Below, in pieces: positions 20,303-30,917 of a stretch of 64,000 bases of DNA. Source of the DNA: Acanthosoma haemorrhoidale (lineage: Eukaryota > Arthropoda > Insecta > Hemiptera > Acanthosomatidae). The translations under genes were made by a program, and so were the position numbers. The DNA lies in the NCBI GenBank assembly GCA_930367205.1, contig OV884013.1, positions 113,665,475 through 113,729,474 of the forward strand. Direction: 5' to 3'. Every line of letters starts with the position of its first letter. Positions within the stretch are counted from its first letter, which is position 1. Under the pieces are notes generated by a model. That model was not told the origin of the DNA. It worked only from the letters and a program-made list of their open reading frames with translations, and made no database searches.

Positions 20303-20490
20303 AATTATTGAAGAGTTTTCTTACCAATTGTTCAAAATAACTAATTACATTTGAAATTTCATCTAATGACCAATTGGTATGTTTTTAATATTTGTCACTT
20401 GTGATAATTGTAAAGGTTAGTAGTATTACTATTTCATATGGTTTTGTTTTTCTGTTCTGAAATCCTGAAGACTACCTAAATTTTGACTAT
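20303..20490 (+). repeat. repeat G, second copy
   Basis: Direct repeat of 17985-18195, about 2.3 kb downstream, with small deletions. It ends in TCCTGAAGACTACCTAAATTTTGAC and lacks the GAAAT that follows in the first copy. The two copies bracket the tRNA-Arg and its palindrome. Confidence 0.7.
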
Positions 20491-23132
20491 TAAATAAATC
20501 AAATTTTCGTAATAGATCCTCTCCGATCTATATAAAACTCATTTGTTAGGTCACTTTTAGACTCTTCGTGTTATGTGTTATTACATATTAATAGGTACTT
20601 GGGCGAGAAGTACTTCATTTAACTACTTACAAGAGCTTGCTGTGGCTTCTCTGACCTGGTAACTCTCTCGAACTAGGAATTTGCTGATTGTGAGTGTATA
20701 CTTATTAGCAGGAGACCTCTAACATATAAGACATCCACTCGTACAGTAGTCACTCACTCACAGATTACAGGGTGATAAGTAAGTCCTCGAACAATGACTG
20801 TTAATTAGGGTCCATGCCTGCACGATGAGTGGTGCATTCTTGCATCCGTGCAGCTGCAGTGCTCTTGCACAATGCCACCTGAGTCATTGATCATTCTTTA
20901 TTTATCCAGTTCATTAGCGGACCTCAGACCCTGAGCTCTCATCTAAAGTTATATCGATGAAAAGAAATAGCTCAGCGTTCTTTTCAAAACATTCTTTGAG
21001 TTCGCACATTCGGCATTTTTCGTATTATCAACATTTCAGATCTTTTTCATAAATTTTACGGCCAAATAAGATGACCAGTTCACATTTATGGGAAATTTAA
21101 GCAAGCTTTTCTTTCAGGATAGTTATGCCAGGAGTTAAAAAATAGAAAACTACTTGTTAATTCCACTTTTTACGGCCTATCAAACCTTTTTTAAGAATCC
21201 TGACTTGAGTCATTCAGAAATCGTCAAATTGGACCATCATTAAATGAATACTATCCGACCACGGTGACTAGAGACCTGGGCTGGTATGAGGTCCTACTAC
21301 CCGCTTATAGAAAATTTGACTGAGTACTGAGTGTAGTGATGGGTACGGTTGGAAGAGTGTGAACGAGCAGACCAACTTTGTGGTCTCTACTGGTCGTGAT
21401 CGAACAATTCAATGTTCAAATATTGGGGTCCTTTCTGATAACGGATCGTATAATTTAAATTTGTTGTCACTTTTAGACTATTTGCAATGATTGTTGGTGG
21501 ATTATGAACCTTTTGTTTTGTCTCTATTTTAATATTTCATTTATGAAACAATGTATTGTAAACAAACTTTGCTACTGTGTGACTACTACCCTAGACCTGT
21601 GGACCATACATAAAATACCGTTACATCTCGTAGCTCTATAAAATTTTGTTGGGTGCATCAAACATAACGATTTATTCGATATGTATTATTCGCTTTAGCT
21701 CTTATCAATTCCGTGTTTCAAATTATCCAAGAAGAGGAACGCTACTGAAAAATTGAAAGATGTACAAAAAATATCGGTTAGCAGAAGAGAAGGGAAAATT
21801 ATTTATAATTTCCTACATGCTACAGTTGGTAATATTTGACTTATGCCAAGTTGTGATAAATTATCATTATTCGCTCGACTGGCAGAGAACGCAGGGGGCC
21901 ATAGCAGATGTCCCCAGACAGACAGACATTAAGTAGCACACGTTTTTCAAAGTAGATGAAGATTTACGACCTGAGGCTACTGGTCTGAGATAGGGGAAGG
22001 GGGTCTGCAAGGTATCGCCTGTCACTTGAGCCAAAACACTGAGAAAGCAAAAAAACACCCCAAAGCCAGAGAGAACCCAATACTTACCCCCTGGGTTGGC
22101 TTCAGTTACCCTAATCCGGGGCGGTGGGTAAGCACGTGCCCCACGAGCACAAGTGTCTTTTATCTGTTTGTGTTTGCTTTTTTTTTTCTGGTTCCTATCA
22201 ATGCGAACTATAGGGAAACTGTGCTTTGTCCGCCTGTCTGTCGGTAAAGGTGGGGTGTCTTAATAACAGCTTGGGGGCACAGATCCTGTACGAGGTATAC
22301 CACACAGTTCAACCAGATAAAAGAACGCAGAAGGGGATCTTTTCTCGGTGTCAAATTAATAATAATTTCACTATCGATCATTTAAAATCGATTTTCTTTA
22401 CTTCAAACAGTTTCCAGGGCTCTTTCTTCTTCGATTTGATCCTCCGAAAAAAAAAAAAAATGAAAATTCCTTCTTCTATGTAACAAGACTTTAGATCAAA
22501 GGAATATTCACGCTTACTCGTGCTTCATTTAAACCCAGAACGTTAAGCTGGAAATAGCAAAGGAGGAGAGAAAACCACTTTCTCAAAAATTAATTAATTA
22601 CAGCTCAAGCAAATAATATGGAACGAACCTGTTTCACGCTAAGAACCTTTGTTTTTGTGATAAATCTAAGAAAGTAAATATTTAAAAAAATTCCATTTAA
22701 AGAAAAATAACATACTAATAATGATCACTCTATCATATAAATTTTTTTTTGTCTCGCGTTTTATTATACCTCTCATCGTGATTTCTGACCTACAAAAAGG
22801 CCCTTTTCGGGCCAATACCGTAGTTTTGCTAATTTCCGTTCTTGATAAAAACTGGGCTATTTTTCAAGAAGTGATCTTCCACTCGGTCTGACAAGAAAGA
22901 ACTTAAAAAAACCGGTTGGTTATAAAACCAGTAGTTTGTATACAACAGAATGGAACGTAGGGTCTGGCCAGCCAGAAGTAACAAATATGAAAGTGGCAGT
23001 GGTTGCGAGATAGGAGTAAGGACCTCCTTCCTCAGTCTGTCTAGCGGGTTTTAATAGTTTTATATTATATAATAGACATATATTATATATTTATATATAC
23101 ACATCTTATATCATATATCTCTATGTCTTCTC
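20491..23132. other. no recognised gene over about 2.6 kb
   Basis: No RNA gene or repeat shared with the rest of the window. Open frames at 21867-22058 (minus) and 22026-22483 (plus) show no domain. A small stem GGCCC-TTTTC-GGGCC sits at 22799-22813. AT-rich stretches occur near 22680-22760 and 23050-23110. Confidence 0.5.
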
Positions 23133-23145
23133 TTATTCATAAAAC
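23133..23145. repeat. probable target-site duplication, left
   Basis: TTATTCATAAAAC here matches TTATTCATCAAAC at 23766-23778 in 12 of 13 positions, bracketing the LINE copy. Confidence 0.7.
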
Positions 23146-23765
23146 GAGCTATGAGGGACAGCAAAAAAGTCGAACATCAACCGTATCGAATCCTTTCAAT
23201 CAAAAGTCCTTAGAACAATAGTAAATGCCCCTTATTACGTCAGCAACAAAACCCTTCATAGCGATCTTAATATACTCTACATTCTTGAACTCATCCCTTC
23301 CAACTTCATGAAATTCCATAGTAACCTATCCAACCACCCTAATTCCCTAGCACAGTCATTGCACTGCTCCACTCATCCCCATAATCCTCCTTGGAGACTA
23401 AAACAGCAGTGGCCTCGTGACCTGCTATAAATGCATGACAGTGGGAGTCCTGGCAATGGCCAGTTTTTCCAATCATGTCCTGAGTGTATGTGGCTCTCGC
23501 GCTCTTCGTCGGCCTCCATTGGCTCGTATCCGGTGACGTGGCTGGCGGAGGAGCGTGGGGGGCTTCCCAAGACTCCACTTCCTCTTTCGCATGCGAGGGA
23601 GGCAACAACCATGTGGACTTGGGGGTCCCCTGGGCTGTTTGTAAATATTGTATATGCGAGTGAATGATGAATTGTAAATATGGTATGAATGAGATCATCT
23701 CAATATCTCAATTATTTATTGCCTATTAAGTATTCAGGCAGATTGTAATTTCATCATAATAAAGT
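23146..23765 (+). mobile_element. Jockey-type LINE 3' end (copy J3)
   Basis: Plus-strand copy from the RT C-terminal ELWGTA box to the AATAAAG signal (23758-23764). The frame reads PYYVSNKTLHSDLNI through ELIPSNFMKFHSNLSNHPNS to QQWPRDLL with a TAA stop at 23428-23430. The Trp codon of ELWGTA is TGA here, so the fragment is dead. The 3' untranslated region is about 330 bp. Ends are set by a near-perfect 13-bp TSD. Confidence 0.85.
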
Positions 23766-23778
23766 TTATTCATCAAAC
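23766..23778. repeat. probable target-site duplication, right
   Basis: Partner of 23133-23145 with one substitution. It directly follows the LINE polyadenylation signal. Confidence 0.7.
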
Positions 23779-25144
23779 AGGTGACTGGGACCGGCACGAG
23801 TTTAGTGAGCGAAAGGAGGAGGAGGGGGGGGGCAGAGCCCCCTAATGTCATAATTAAAAGGAAAGTGTTCCAGGCTAATGATCAGAAAAATAAAATTTAT
23901 TTAAATCCATTTCATTTATTAATAGTAATTACATTTATATCTCACCATATCCGTTTAATTCAAATCATTTTGTAATTAAGTCTAGGTGATACAACATGAA
24001 AATGATCATTCTGTTGGATGTGCACAATATTTAGCGAAATTAAGATTTGTGGATGTCCTACCAACATGCAACTAAGATCTCATTTATTTCATAAATCGGA
24101 ACATACATCGGAAATGGTTAATGAAATATTAAAGGCTGACAAAATGAAAATCATAAAAATAAGTATAGGTTTTGGACGCATAATAAGTGTTGGATTTATT
24201 GTTAATCCATTAGTTTATTTTTCTTCCTTGCTAGCCGAATTTTAACGTTTAAAAAGCGTTTTGTTCAATATTATAAGTAAATATGGTAGTTGTGGTTGTA
24301 TTTTGTAAATATTTTGTCGTTCCATGGGACAGTAATATTATTATGAAAATAATATATTTGGTGATTAATGTTTTATGAATGAATATACCAACTATTTCGA
24401 TGTGTGTAGAATACAATATTGTGGCAGTTATATGCCGTTTGTATTATGAGAGATAGGAGAACCTCACCTTCACTCCGGCGTTCAAGATCCTAAATTAGAA
24501 ATTTGAATGAAACTCCATGATTTTACAACAAACCTGTAAGTTTTGGCAATGGCTTAAAAATAATATACAAAGAAATTAACTACTGGTCATCCCTGATTTA
24601 AAACTATCAAAGGACTATAATAAATACAAAAGTATTTATTGAAATGTTTTATGTATAATTATGACATATATAACTAGATTAGGCAGTTCACCTTTGCATA
24701 CTAGAGCAGAACCAAAGATCGCAGTGACAAATGCCAAGCGGTGGTTATAGGACACGAGGTATGGTTGGAGTATGTGCATAAAAACCATGCACACACTAAA
24801 ATAAATTTCATAAACATAGAAAAGACCACCAGGTTGGGGCTAACTCTGGGGTACTCTCCAGAAACAGAAGAAAAAAAAATGAGGATTTTACGTGAAAATG
24901 TACCTAATTACTTCATTAATAACTAAATGATACCTATGGAATAATATGAAATGATATTGAACCAAGCCCTGGCTGAAAGGACACAGTGGATCGTGAAATG
25001 ATATTCAATTGAAATGCAGAACGTTGCCTATATTGATATAGCCGGATCATTAAAGCCATGCTGGAAGAGAGAGCAGGGGCCAATAAATCCTGAGCTAGAA
25101 AATGTACATTTTATTTTCAATTATTCCTTTAGAAATAATTACGA
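23779..25144. other. no recognised gene
   Basis: AT-rich DNA with two unassigned open frames, 24018-24245 and 24741-24926 on the plus strand. Both give Lys/Ile-rich peptides of no known family. Confidence 0.5.
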
Positions 25145-25446
25145 GTGTAGCGCCCGAGGGCGGACATGATTGATACTACGGTGGCCTGTCCGACGTCTCT
25201 ATCGGCCAATCAGAGCCGCTGTGGTATTTAAATTGGCCACAAAAGCAGGGCTGCCACCCTTACAGGATATGGTCCTTCGTTATCTTTAAGAGGAAGTATT
25301 CAATGAATGTGGCCGTGGCCTTTGCCCACGTGGGGTTTGTATCACTTAGTCACAACTGTGTTACTTTATAAATCCAGTCAGGCTAACGATGCTTTAGCTA
25401 AATCATATTCTATAAAATGGAGTGTTAACGTTCGCTCGTGCTTCAA
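25145..25446 (+). promoter_or_regulatory. possible solo LTR or promoter-like segment
   Basis: Begins TGTAGCGCCCGAGGGCGGAC and can be read to ...GTGCTTCAACA, giving the TG...CA form of an LTR over about 300 bp. It contains GGCCAATCAGAGCC (CCAAT box) about 15 bases before GTATTTAAATT (TATA-like). It is distinctly GC-richer than its surroundings. No target duplication or primer-binding site was found, so an LTR is only an inference; it could instead be a host promoter or another element. Confidence 0.35.
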
Positions 25447-25957
25447 CAAACATTAATCCTCTTTTAAACAATAACGTTTGATTAGCACGGTAAGGCTTTT
25501 TGCTACTTGCCTAATACTGAATCAGTTCAGAAGCCTGATATTCCTCTGGTTTCGTTGTATGGGTTCGAACTCACTCAGAACATTAATGAAGTTGTGAGTT
25601 CACTGATTAACCGAGGTTCAAAAACTTTTGTGAAGGAAGCTTAAAGCATTGAAGATAAAGCAGTTCGTGGAAGAACTTCAACTATTGATGACTGCGAACA
25701 CAAATTGAAGAACATCCAGAAACAACTGGTCAAGAACTGGTACCGAAAGTTCAGGTGGCCAGCAATCGGCAAAGCGAAAAAGGTGGGGGGGGGGGAATTG
25801 GTCCTTTAAGAATAGTAAACGATTTTTTTTTTTTTTAAATATTAATCTTTATTGTCAACAAAAGGGTGTATATTAAAATATACTAATATAGCATGGCATT
25901 GTTTACGCAGCATATAATCAGTAATCTACCCAAACAACATTTGTCCTGCGATACAAC
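25447..25957. other. no recognised gene
   Basis: A short stretch (about 25640-25760) reads in pieces like a charged coding remnant, but with stops and no recognisable family. A G run lies near 25785-25794 and a T run near 25825-25837. Confidence 0.4.
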
Positions 25958-26559
25958 TGCATCTCTACTCTATAGCACATACATGCATCTCTACTCTATA
26001 GCACATACATGCATCTCTACTATATAGCACATACATGCATCTCTACTATATAGCACATACATGCTTCTCTACTATATAACACCTACATGCTTCTCTACTA
26101 TATAGCACATACATGCATCTCTACTATATAGCACATACATGCATCTCTACTATATAGCACATACATGCATCTCTACTATATAGCACATACATGGATCTCT
26201 ACTATATAGCACATACATGCATCTCTACTCTATAGCACATACATACAGCTCCACTATATAGCACATACATACATCTCTACTCTATAGCACATACATGCAT
26301 CTCTACTCTACAGCACATACATGCATCTCTACTATACAGCACCTACATGCATCTCTACTCTACAGCACATACATGCATCTCTACTATATAGCACATACAT
26401 GGATCTCTGCTATATAGTACCTACATGCATCTCTACTATATATAGCACCTACATGCATCTCTACTCTACAGCACATACATGCATCTCTACTATATATAGC
26501 ACCTACATGCATCTCTACTCTACAGCACATACATGCATCTCTACTATATAGCACATACA
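25958..26559 (+). repeat. 26-bp minisatellite, about 23 units
   Basis: Tandem array with consensus unit TGCATCTCTACTATATAGCA followed by CATACA (26 bp). Variants carry CTCTA or CTACA for CTATATA, CCTACA for CATACA, and a few units are 28 bp because of an extra TA. The incidental open frame 26321-26551 is a by-product of the array, not a gene. Confidence 0.97.
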
Positions 26560-27397
26560 TATATAGTTTATATTAGAAGAATATTTGTCGTAATTAACGG
26601 GTGTGATTTTGAAAAAGATTAATGTTTGTAGACGTATTTCGTTATACATATGCTTGATAGATCTAATTCCTTTAGCATCGTGCTGATTCTAGTGTCTTGG
26701 GGGTAATAATGGATGATTCGCGTGAGGTTTTGAATGAGTTTCATAAGACTACAACAAATCTTCCTGGCATTTACAAACTTCACCCATTGCTTGATTTCAC
26801 CCACGCTACTACAATACTAGGGATATTATTACAATTTCTTCACGGAAGTATTAGTCGGTGACTGTACGTATACAGAACATTTGTTCATGTTTATAGTAAT
26901 GACTAATCGAATGCCCATAAGTGATTATTATTCAGACCGCCATGAACTATAGAGAAATAGTCAGATGACACATTCACAGAGGCAGAATAAAAAAATACTT
27001 CCCTATTAAGACAGAGCCAGGAGGCTAATTGGCCCTTTCCGCCCCTCGTTCTACCGTCCTATGCCTAGGACCAGCGCTATTCACATAGCCGTGCTCGTGT
27101 GAATGCTACATGGCGCGTAACAGAACCATTTGAGTTACATCTTTACACGAATGAAGATAGTATGTAGAGTTTTACTAAACATATTTGACTAAATACTACT
27201 ATGTATGGATATATTTTGATGGGATATCATCTTAGGCATGTCATCATTAAAATCATAAGATAAATACCGGAATTCCATTGTTAGCCATTAATACACGAAT
27301 GAGTAAAAGAGCTAGTTGAGCAATTGGTATAAATCGATTAAAAGAACTGTTCATGTCTGCATCAGGTTATAAGATGGAAGGGATTGTTCTTTTTACT
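26560..27397. other. no recognised feature
   Basis: Ordinary AT-rich DNA between the minisatellite and LINE copy J4. No gene supported. Confidence 0.5.
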
Positions 27398-28460
27398 ATC
27401 GAGTTACAGGCCAGTGTTATGGATCCCATCATTTATAACCTATACACCGCTGCTGACCGCATTTGCAGATGACACTGCAGTCCTGTCATCCCACCCATAC
27501 CCCGGTATAACCCTCAAAAACACGTTGATGAGATGAAGTATTGGTGCAACCGATGGTGGATCAAAGTTAATGAAGCAAAATGTTCCCACTGAACTTTCAC
27601 CCTCGGCCGCAAGTCTTGTCCACTAGTTTTTTTTTTAAATTCCATTCCTCGTCCTGTATCCGATACAGTACGGTATTTAGGCTTCCATTTCAACAAAAGG
27701 CTGAAATTGAACCCACACACGAGGCCAAAAAGACATAACTAAACAGACGCTTTAGATGACATCCCATCTCTCAATAGAAAATAAATTACTAATCTACAAA
27801 GTTATACTTAAGCCAATCTGGACATACGGAATAGAGCTATGAGGGACACCAAAAAGCTGGAACATCAAGCGTATCCAATCCTTTCAATCAAAAGTCCTGA
27901 GAACAATAGTAAATGCCCCTTATTATGTCAGCAACAAAACCCTTCACAATGATCTGAATGTACCCTATATTCTTGAACTCATCCCTGCCAAGTTCATAAA
28001 ATTCCATAGTAACCTATCCAACCACCCTAATTCCCTAGCACAGTCATTGCACTTTACCACTCATCCCTACAATCCTCCTCGGAGAAGGAAACGGCAGTGG
28101 CCTCGTGACCTGCTATAAATGCGTGACAGTGGGAGTCATGGCAGTGGCCAGTTTCTTCAATCTTTTCTGAGCGTATGTGGCTCTCGCGCCGTTGTCAGCC
28201 TCCTCTGGCTTGTATTCGAAGACCAGCCGCGTAGGAGCGTGGGGGGCTTCCCAAGACTCCGCTTCCTCTTTTGCAGGCGAGGGAGGTGACAACCATGTGG
28301 ATTTGGGAGGCCTCTGGGCTGTTTGTAAATACTGTATGAATGAGCGAGTGAATGATTAATTGTAAATATGGTATGAATGAGAAGATTTATCTGAATTACT
28401 TATTGGCTAACAAGGCAGATTGTAGTTTTAGCACAATAAAGAAGTTATATATAAAAAAAA
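27398..28460 (+). mobile_element. Jockey-type LINE, longest copy (J4), with RT core
   Basis: The most extended Jockey-like copy. It begins near a degraded form of the RT box before PIIYNLYTA, then FADDTAVLS (27462 on), the catalytic FADD box of the reverse transcriptase palm. It continues through KYWCNRWWIKVNEAKCSH, then LPVSDTVRYLGFHF, the SLNRK region, KPIWTYGIEL and NSLAQSLHFTTHPYN to WPRDLL. The 3' region ends in AATAAAG near 28436-28442 and an A-rich tail. Frameshifts, a deletion before FADD and TGA for the Trp of ELWGTP make it a pseudogene. Confidence 0.85.
27462..27490 (+). pseudogene. reverse transcriptase FADD catalytic box
   Basis: TTT GCA GAT GAC encodes Phe-Ala-Asp-Asp at 27462-27473 and is followed by TAVLSS. 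The two Asp residues are the metal-binding pair of reverse transcriptases. The preceding box is joined out of frame by a small deletion, so this is a relic. Confidence 0.8.
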
Positions 28461-28462
28461 AT

Positions 28463-28547
28463 AGCCTAGCCCAGTCTTCGCACTGCTCCACTCATTCCTA
28501 TAATCCTACTCGGAGACTAGAGCGGACCCGTGACCTGCTATAAATCA
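28463..28547 (+). mobile_element. displaced piece of the same Jockey-type LINE
   Basis: After the A-rich tail of J4 a second fragment of about 85 bp restarts within the ORF end (AGCCTAGCCCAGTCTTCGCA ... GACCTGCTATAAAT) and stops just after the ORF terminus. It may be an older copy that J4 landed beside, or a rearranged part of J4. Confidence 0.7.
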
Positions 28548-30458
28548 TTATCAATATCATTAGAAATATCAAGTCTATTTCAGTAATTTAAATCAAATAT
28601 TGCTTCTGATATTGAATCAGCTCAACAGTGGAAAGTACAGAACAGGCTACCTTTTGATTTTCTTTCTCAAATATAACATGGCCGAAGCATACGTACACAC
28701 AAATCATCTGGAGTCTTGCTAATTGTATATTTCAAATTTTAGAAGGGTTGGTCCATTTTGACTGTCTTCCTGGACTAGTTAATATGAAAATGTATGAGCA
28801 AAATGAAAAACAGCAATGAATATTTGTCCGTCAGCTTCTTTGAAAACGATTATTCGATCAGGGGATCAATTATTTACAAATTGTAACCTCGCACTCGTCC
28901 TAGAATTACAAACTTTACATAAATGTTTCTGTGAATAGCGAATTAGGCTTAAATTGCATCCGAATCGAGCCGCTATTACAATAATTGTAGGTAGCTAACG
29001 AATACATAGTCAATTGTCAATTGTACTTCTTACTAAGTATTTAGCATCAGAGCTAAAATGTGCAAGCTTTATTTCCTATTGTTCCGAGAAAGAAATTAGA
29101 CACGGGTGGAACTTCAATGCATTCGAGAAGGAATATGATTAATGCATGCATTAATGGCATGGTTGGTTACAACAGCTCAAGGCAAAGTGTGCCTCACAGG
29201 TTTTATTCCTTCTCGCTACGTTGAAGTGTTCATACTACCTCAAGTTATATTTTCAGCTGAGCCGTAGTGTTGGACTATTAAGGAACTCAATACTATTTAA
29301 TTTTTGTAAAGAAATTTTCTTCTAGGGTAGTGTGAAGGCTACCTGGCGAAATAGGATACTTCGGCTTGAATAATTCTTCAAAGAACAAGAAGAGAAAGCT
29401 GATCATGGTTTGGTCTATGCTAATTTTTATCAATTGCTTATTGAAATGTTTTGACTCATACACTCGATATACTGAGCATTTTTATGGATTGAACGAGGAA
29501 TCCTTTATGGTCACTCATACCATTTGGTATTGTTGTAATGATTGCTCAAAAAAAACAGTCTGTTGCTAGTTGGTTTGGAAGAAGACACGAGGCCAAACCT
29601 CTGGGTTTCCGGGAATGAGATGTGAGGATGGTGGTAATGACCGGATTGGGATGGCCAGAGGGGAAGGATGGTTGTCCTGATAGCGGGAGGCTAGATCTGT
29701 GATGAATCGGATGAGATCTGCGTTGTTGGCACGCAAAGGAGCCTTGGTTATCTTGCGAAGGATTCTAGGTTTGCAGGGATTGGGTACATTGCAGGGCTTC
29801 ATTGCTAACCTTAATCAAAAGTCAATTGACATTTTTTTTTTTGGAAATATTTTTAAATGGTGAAAACAGCACTGTTTTCGTTTTGTTTAATTTATTGTTC
29901 CTTTCATACCCATTTCCAGAACATTGTATCGCATTACTTTTTACTGCCAGGCTCAATGCAATAACTGCAATTGGACATGCAATGAATGGGAAGTTTTTCT
30001 GTATAAGAATGTGGAATAGTAACATCTTTGAAATTCCGTTATGATAACTCAGAAATGTCCGCTTGTTAATCGATTAGATGAAGTCAATAGATTGGGAGTG
30101 ATCGATTGTGAGGCAATGCCTTCGATCGATACTTGTCTCTGTATGTCGGATTAGACTATCGATACTACTTTCCCCAAATTTATTTCATAAGTTGGCTGTA
30201 TCAGGCTCTTGGGTTTAAACTTTATCTTCCAATCTTATATATCTAATAACCGAAGAAAATGGTCAATTCCTTTCATATCCGTGGAAGCCATCATGTATTA
30301 GCAATCTTCCAACTTGCCCAGCCATGATCCATTCCTTCAAATTAATAAAAGTTATTGAGATAAGCAGTGCTCATTTGATAACAATTATGTAACAACATGC
30401 TCAGGACTTTGCTATCCTACCTGTAATAAAAATCCTTTCATCGACGCTATATGATAGA
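28548..30458. other. no recognised gene; one coding-like frame
   Basis: About 1.9 kb of mostly AT-rich DNA. The exception is 29566-29802 on the minus strand, listed separately. Confidence 0.5.
29566..29802 (-). CDS. unassigned open frame, 78 codons
   Basis: Pro-, Arg- and Asn-rich peptide (KPCNVPNPCKPRILRKITKA near the start, then NNADLIRFITDLASRYQ). The local DNA is clearly less AT-rich than its flanks, which suggests a coding past. I do not recognise a family. It could be a piece of a LINE ORF1 or a lone exon; without a homologue neither can be claimed. Confidence 0.25.
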   Translation of the reverse strand: MKPCNVPNPCKPRILRKITKAPLRANNADLIRFITDLASRYQDNHPSPLAIPIRSLPPSSHLIPGNPEVWPRVFFQTN

Positions 30459-30469
30459 TTTACGCCTTA
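30459..30469. repeat. target-site duplication, left (11 bp)
   Basis: TTTACGCCTTA, repeated exactly at 30907-30917 on the far side of the LINE-C' copy. Confidence 0.8.
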
Positions 30470-30906
30470 TTTTTTTTTCTTTTATTATCCCCTTTAAATT
30501 CACAGATAATTATTTACAATTATAGATCCTCATGCGAATCTATTTACAAATTATTTTTGTATTTCTTGTAGCATCGCTACATTTTATACAGGTTTTGTTA
30601 TTTTATAAAAATTATATAATGAATAAAGAAGTATAATGATATACATTATACATGACAGGACTAAACTGACTAATAAAGGTGATGAGGCTCACCTTTTTGA
30701 TCAACCTTAAAACTAACTTACATACTAATTTTTAACCTAATTTTTCCCCGCCAGTCTGTTGCCATCGATGTGGGAGGGGTGGTGGGGTCATAGTGTTAAA
30801 CACTGGGTTGGTTAGGTGCTGCAACGAGTCAAAAAAGTTAATGTGTCTCCGGCGGATGAACTCATCCACCGACGGCACTTTTCACATGATCCCATTCTGG
30901 AAATGT
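30470..30906 (-). mobile_element. LINE-C' copy with poly(A) and TSD (copy C2)
   Basis: Minus-strand insertion. The poly(A) tail appears as a T run at 30470-30478. The 3' region contains the inverse of GGATCTATAATTGT and of AAAGGGG, as at 19.8 and 41.9 kb. Near 30678-30697 lies the hairpin AGGTGA-TGAGGC-TCACCT. The upstream coding part ends with a TAA stop at 30732-30734. The 11-bp TSD fixes both ends, so this is an ordinary 5'-truncated retrotransposition product. Confidence 0.85.
30732..30890 (-). pseudogene. LINE-C ORF terminus
   Basis: In-frame end of the LINE-C RT ORF: VPSVDEFIRRRHINFFDSL, then QHLTNPVFNTMTPPPLPHRW and GEKLG before the stop. The motif order (DEFI, basic pair, FFDSL, LTNPVF, PPP, RW) is conserved in copies at 32.8, 41.0 and 44.1 kb. 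Similar endings occur in Jockey/CR1-type LINEs, but the clade is inferred. Confidence 0.7.
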
Positions 30907-30917
30907 TTTACGCCTTA
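30907..30917. repeat. target-site duplication, right (11 bp)
   Basis: Perfect match to 30459-30469. Confidence 0.8.

Noticed and set aside
20491..23132. Host exon at 21867-22483 suggested by overlapping open frames
   Set aside because: No recognisable domain, no credible splice-site pairs, and composition explained by a GC-richer patch; kept as unassigned.
26321..26551. 76-codon open frame rich in HLYYTAPTCIST-like repeats
   Set aside because: It is only the 26-bp minisatellite read in one phase; unit-length changes shift the frame.
25958..26559. CRISPR-like array
   Set aside because: Units are directly contiguous with no unique spacers, in a eukaryotic-type region; it is a minisatellite.
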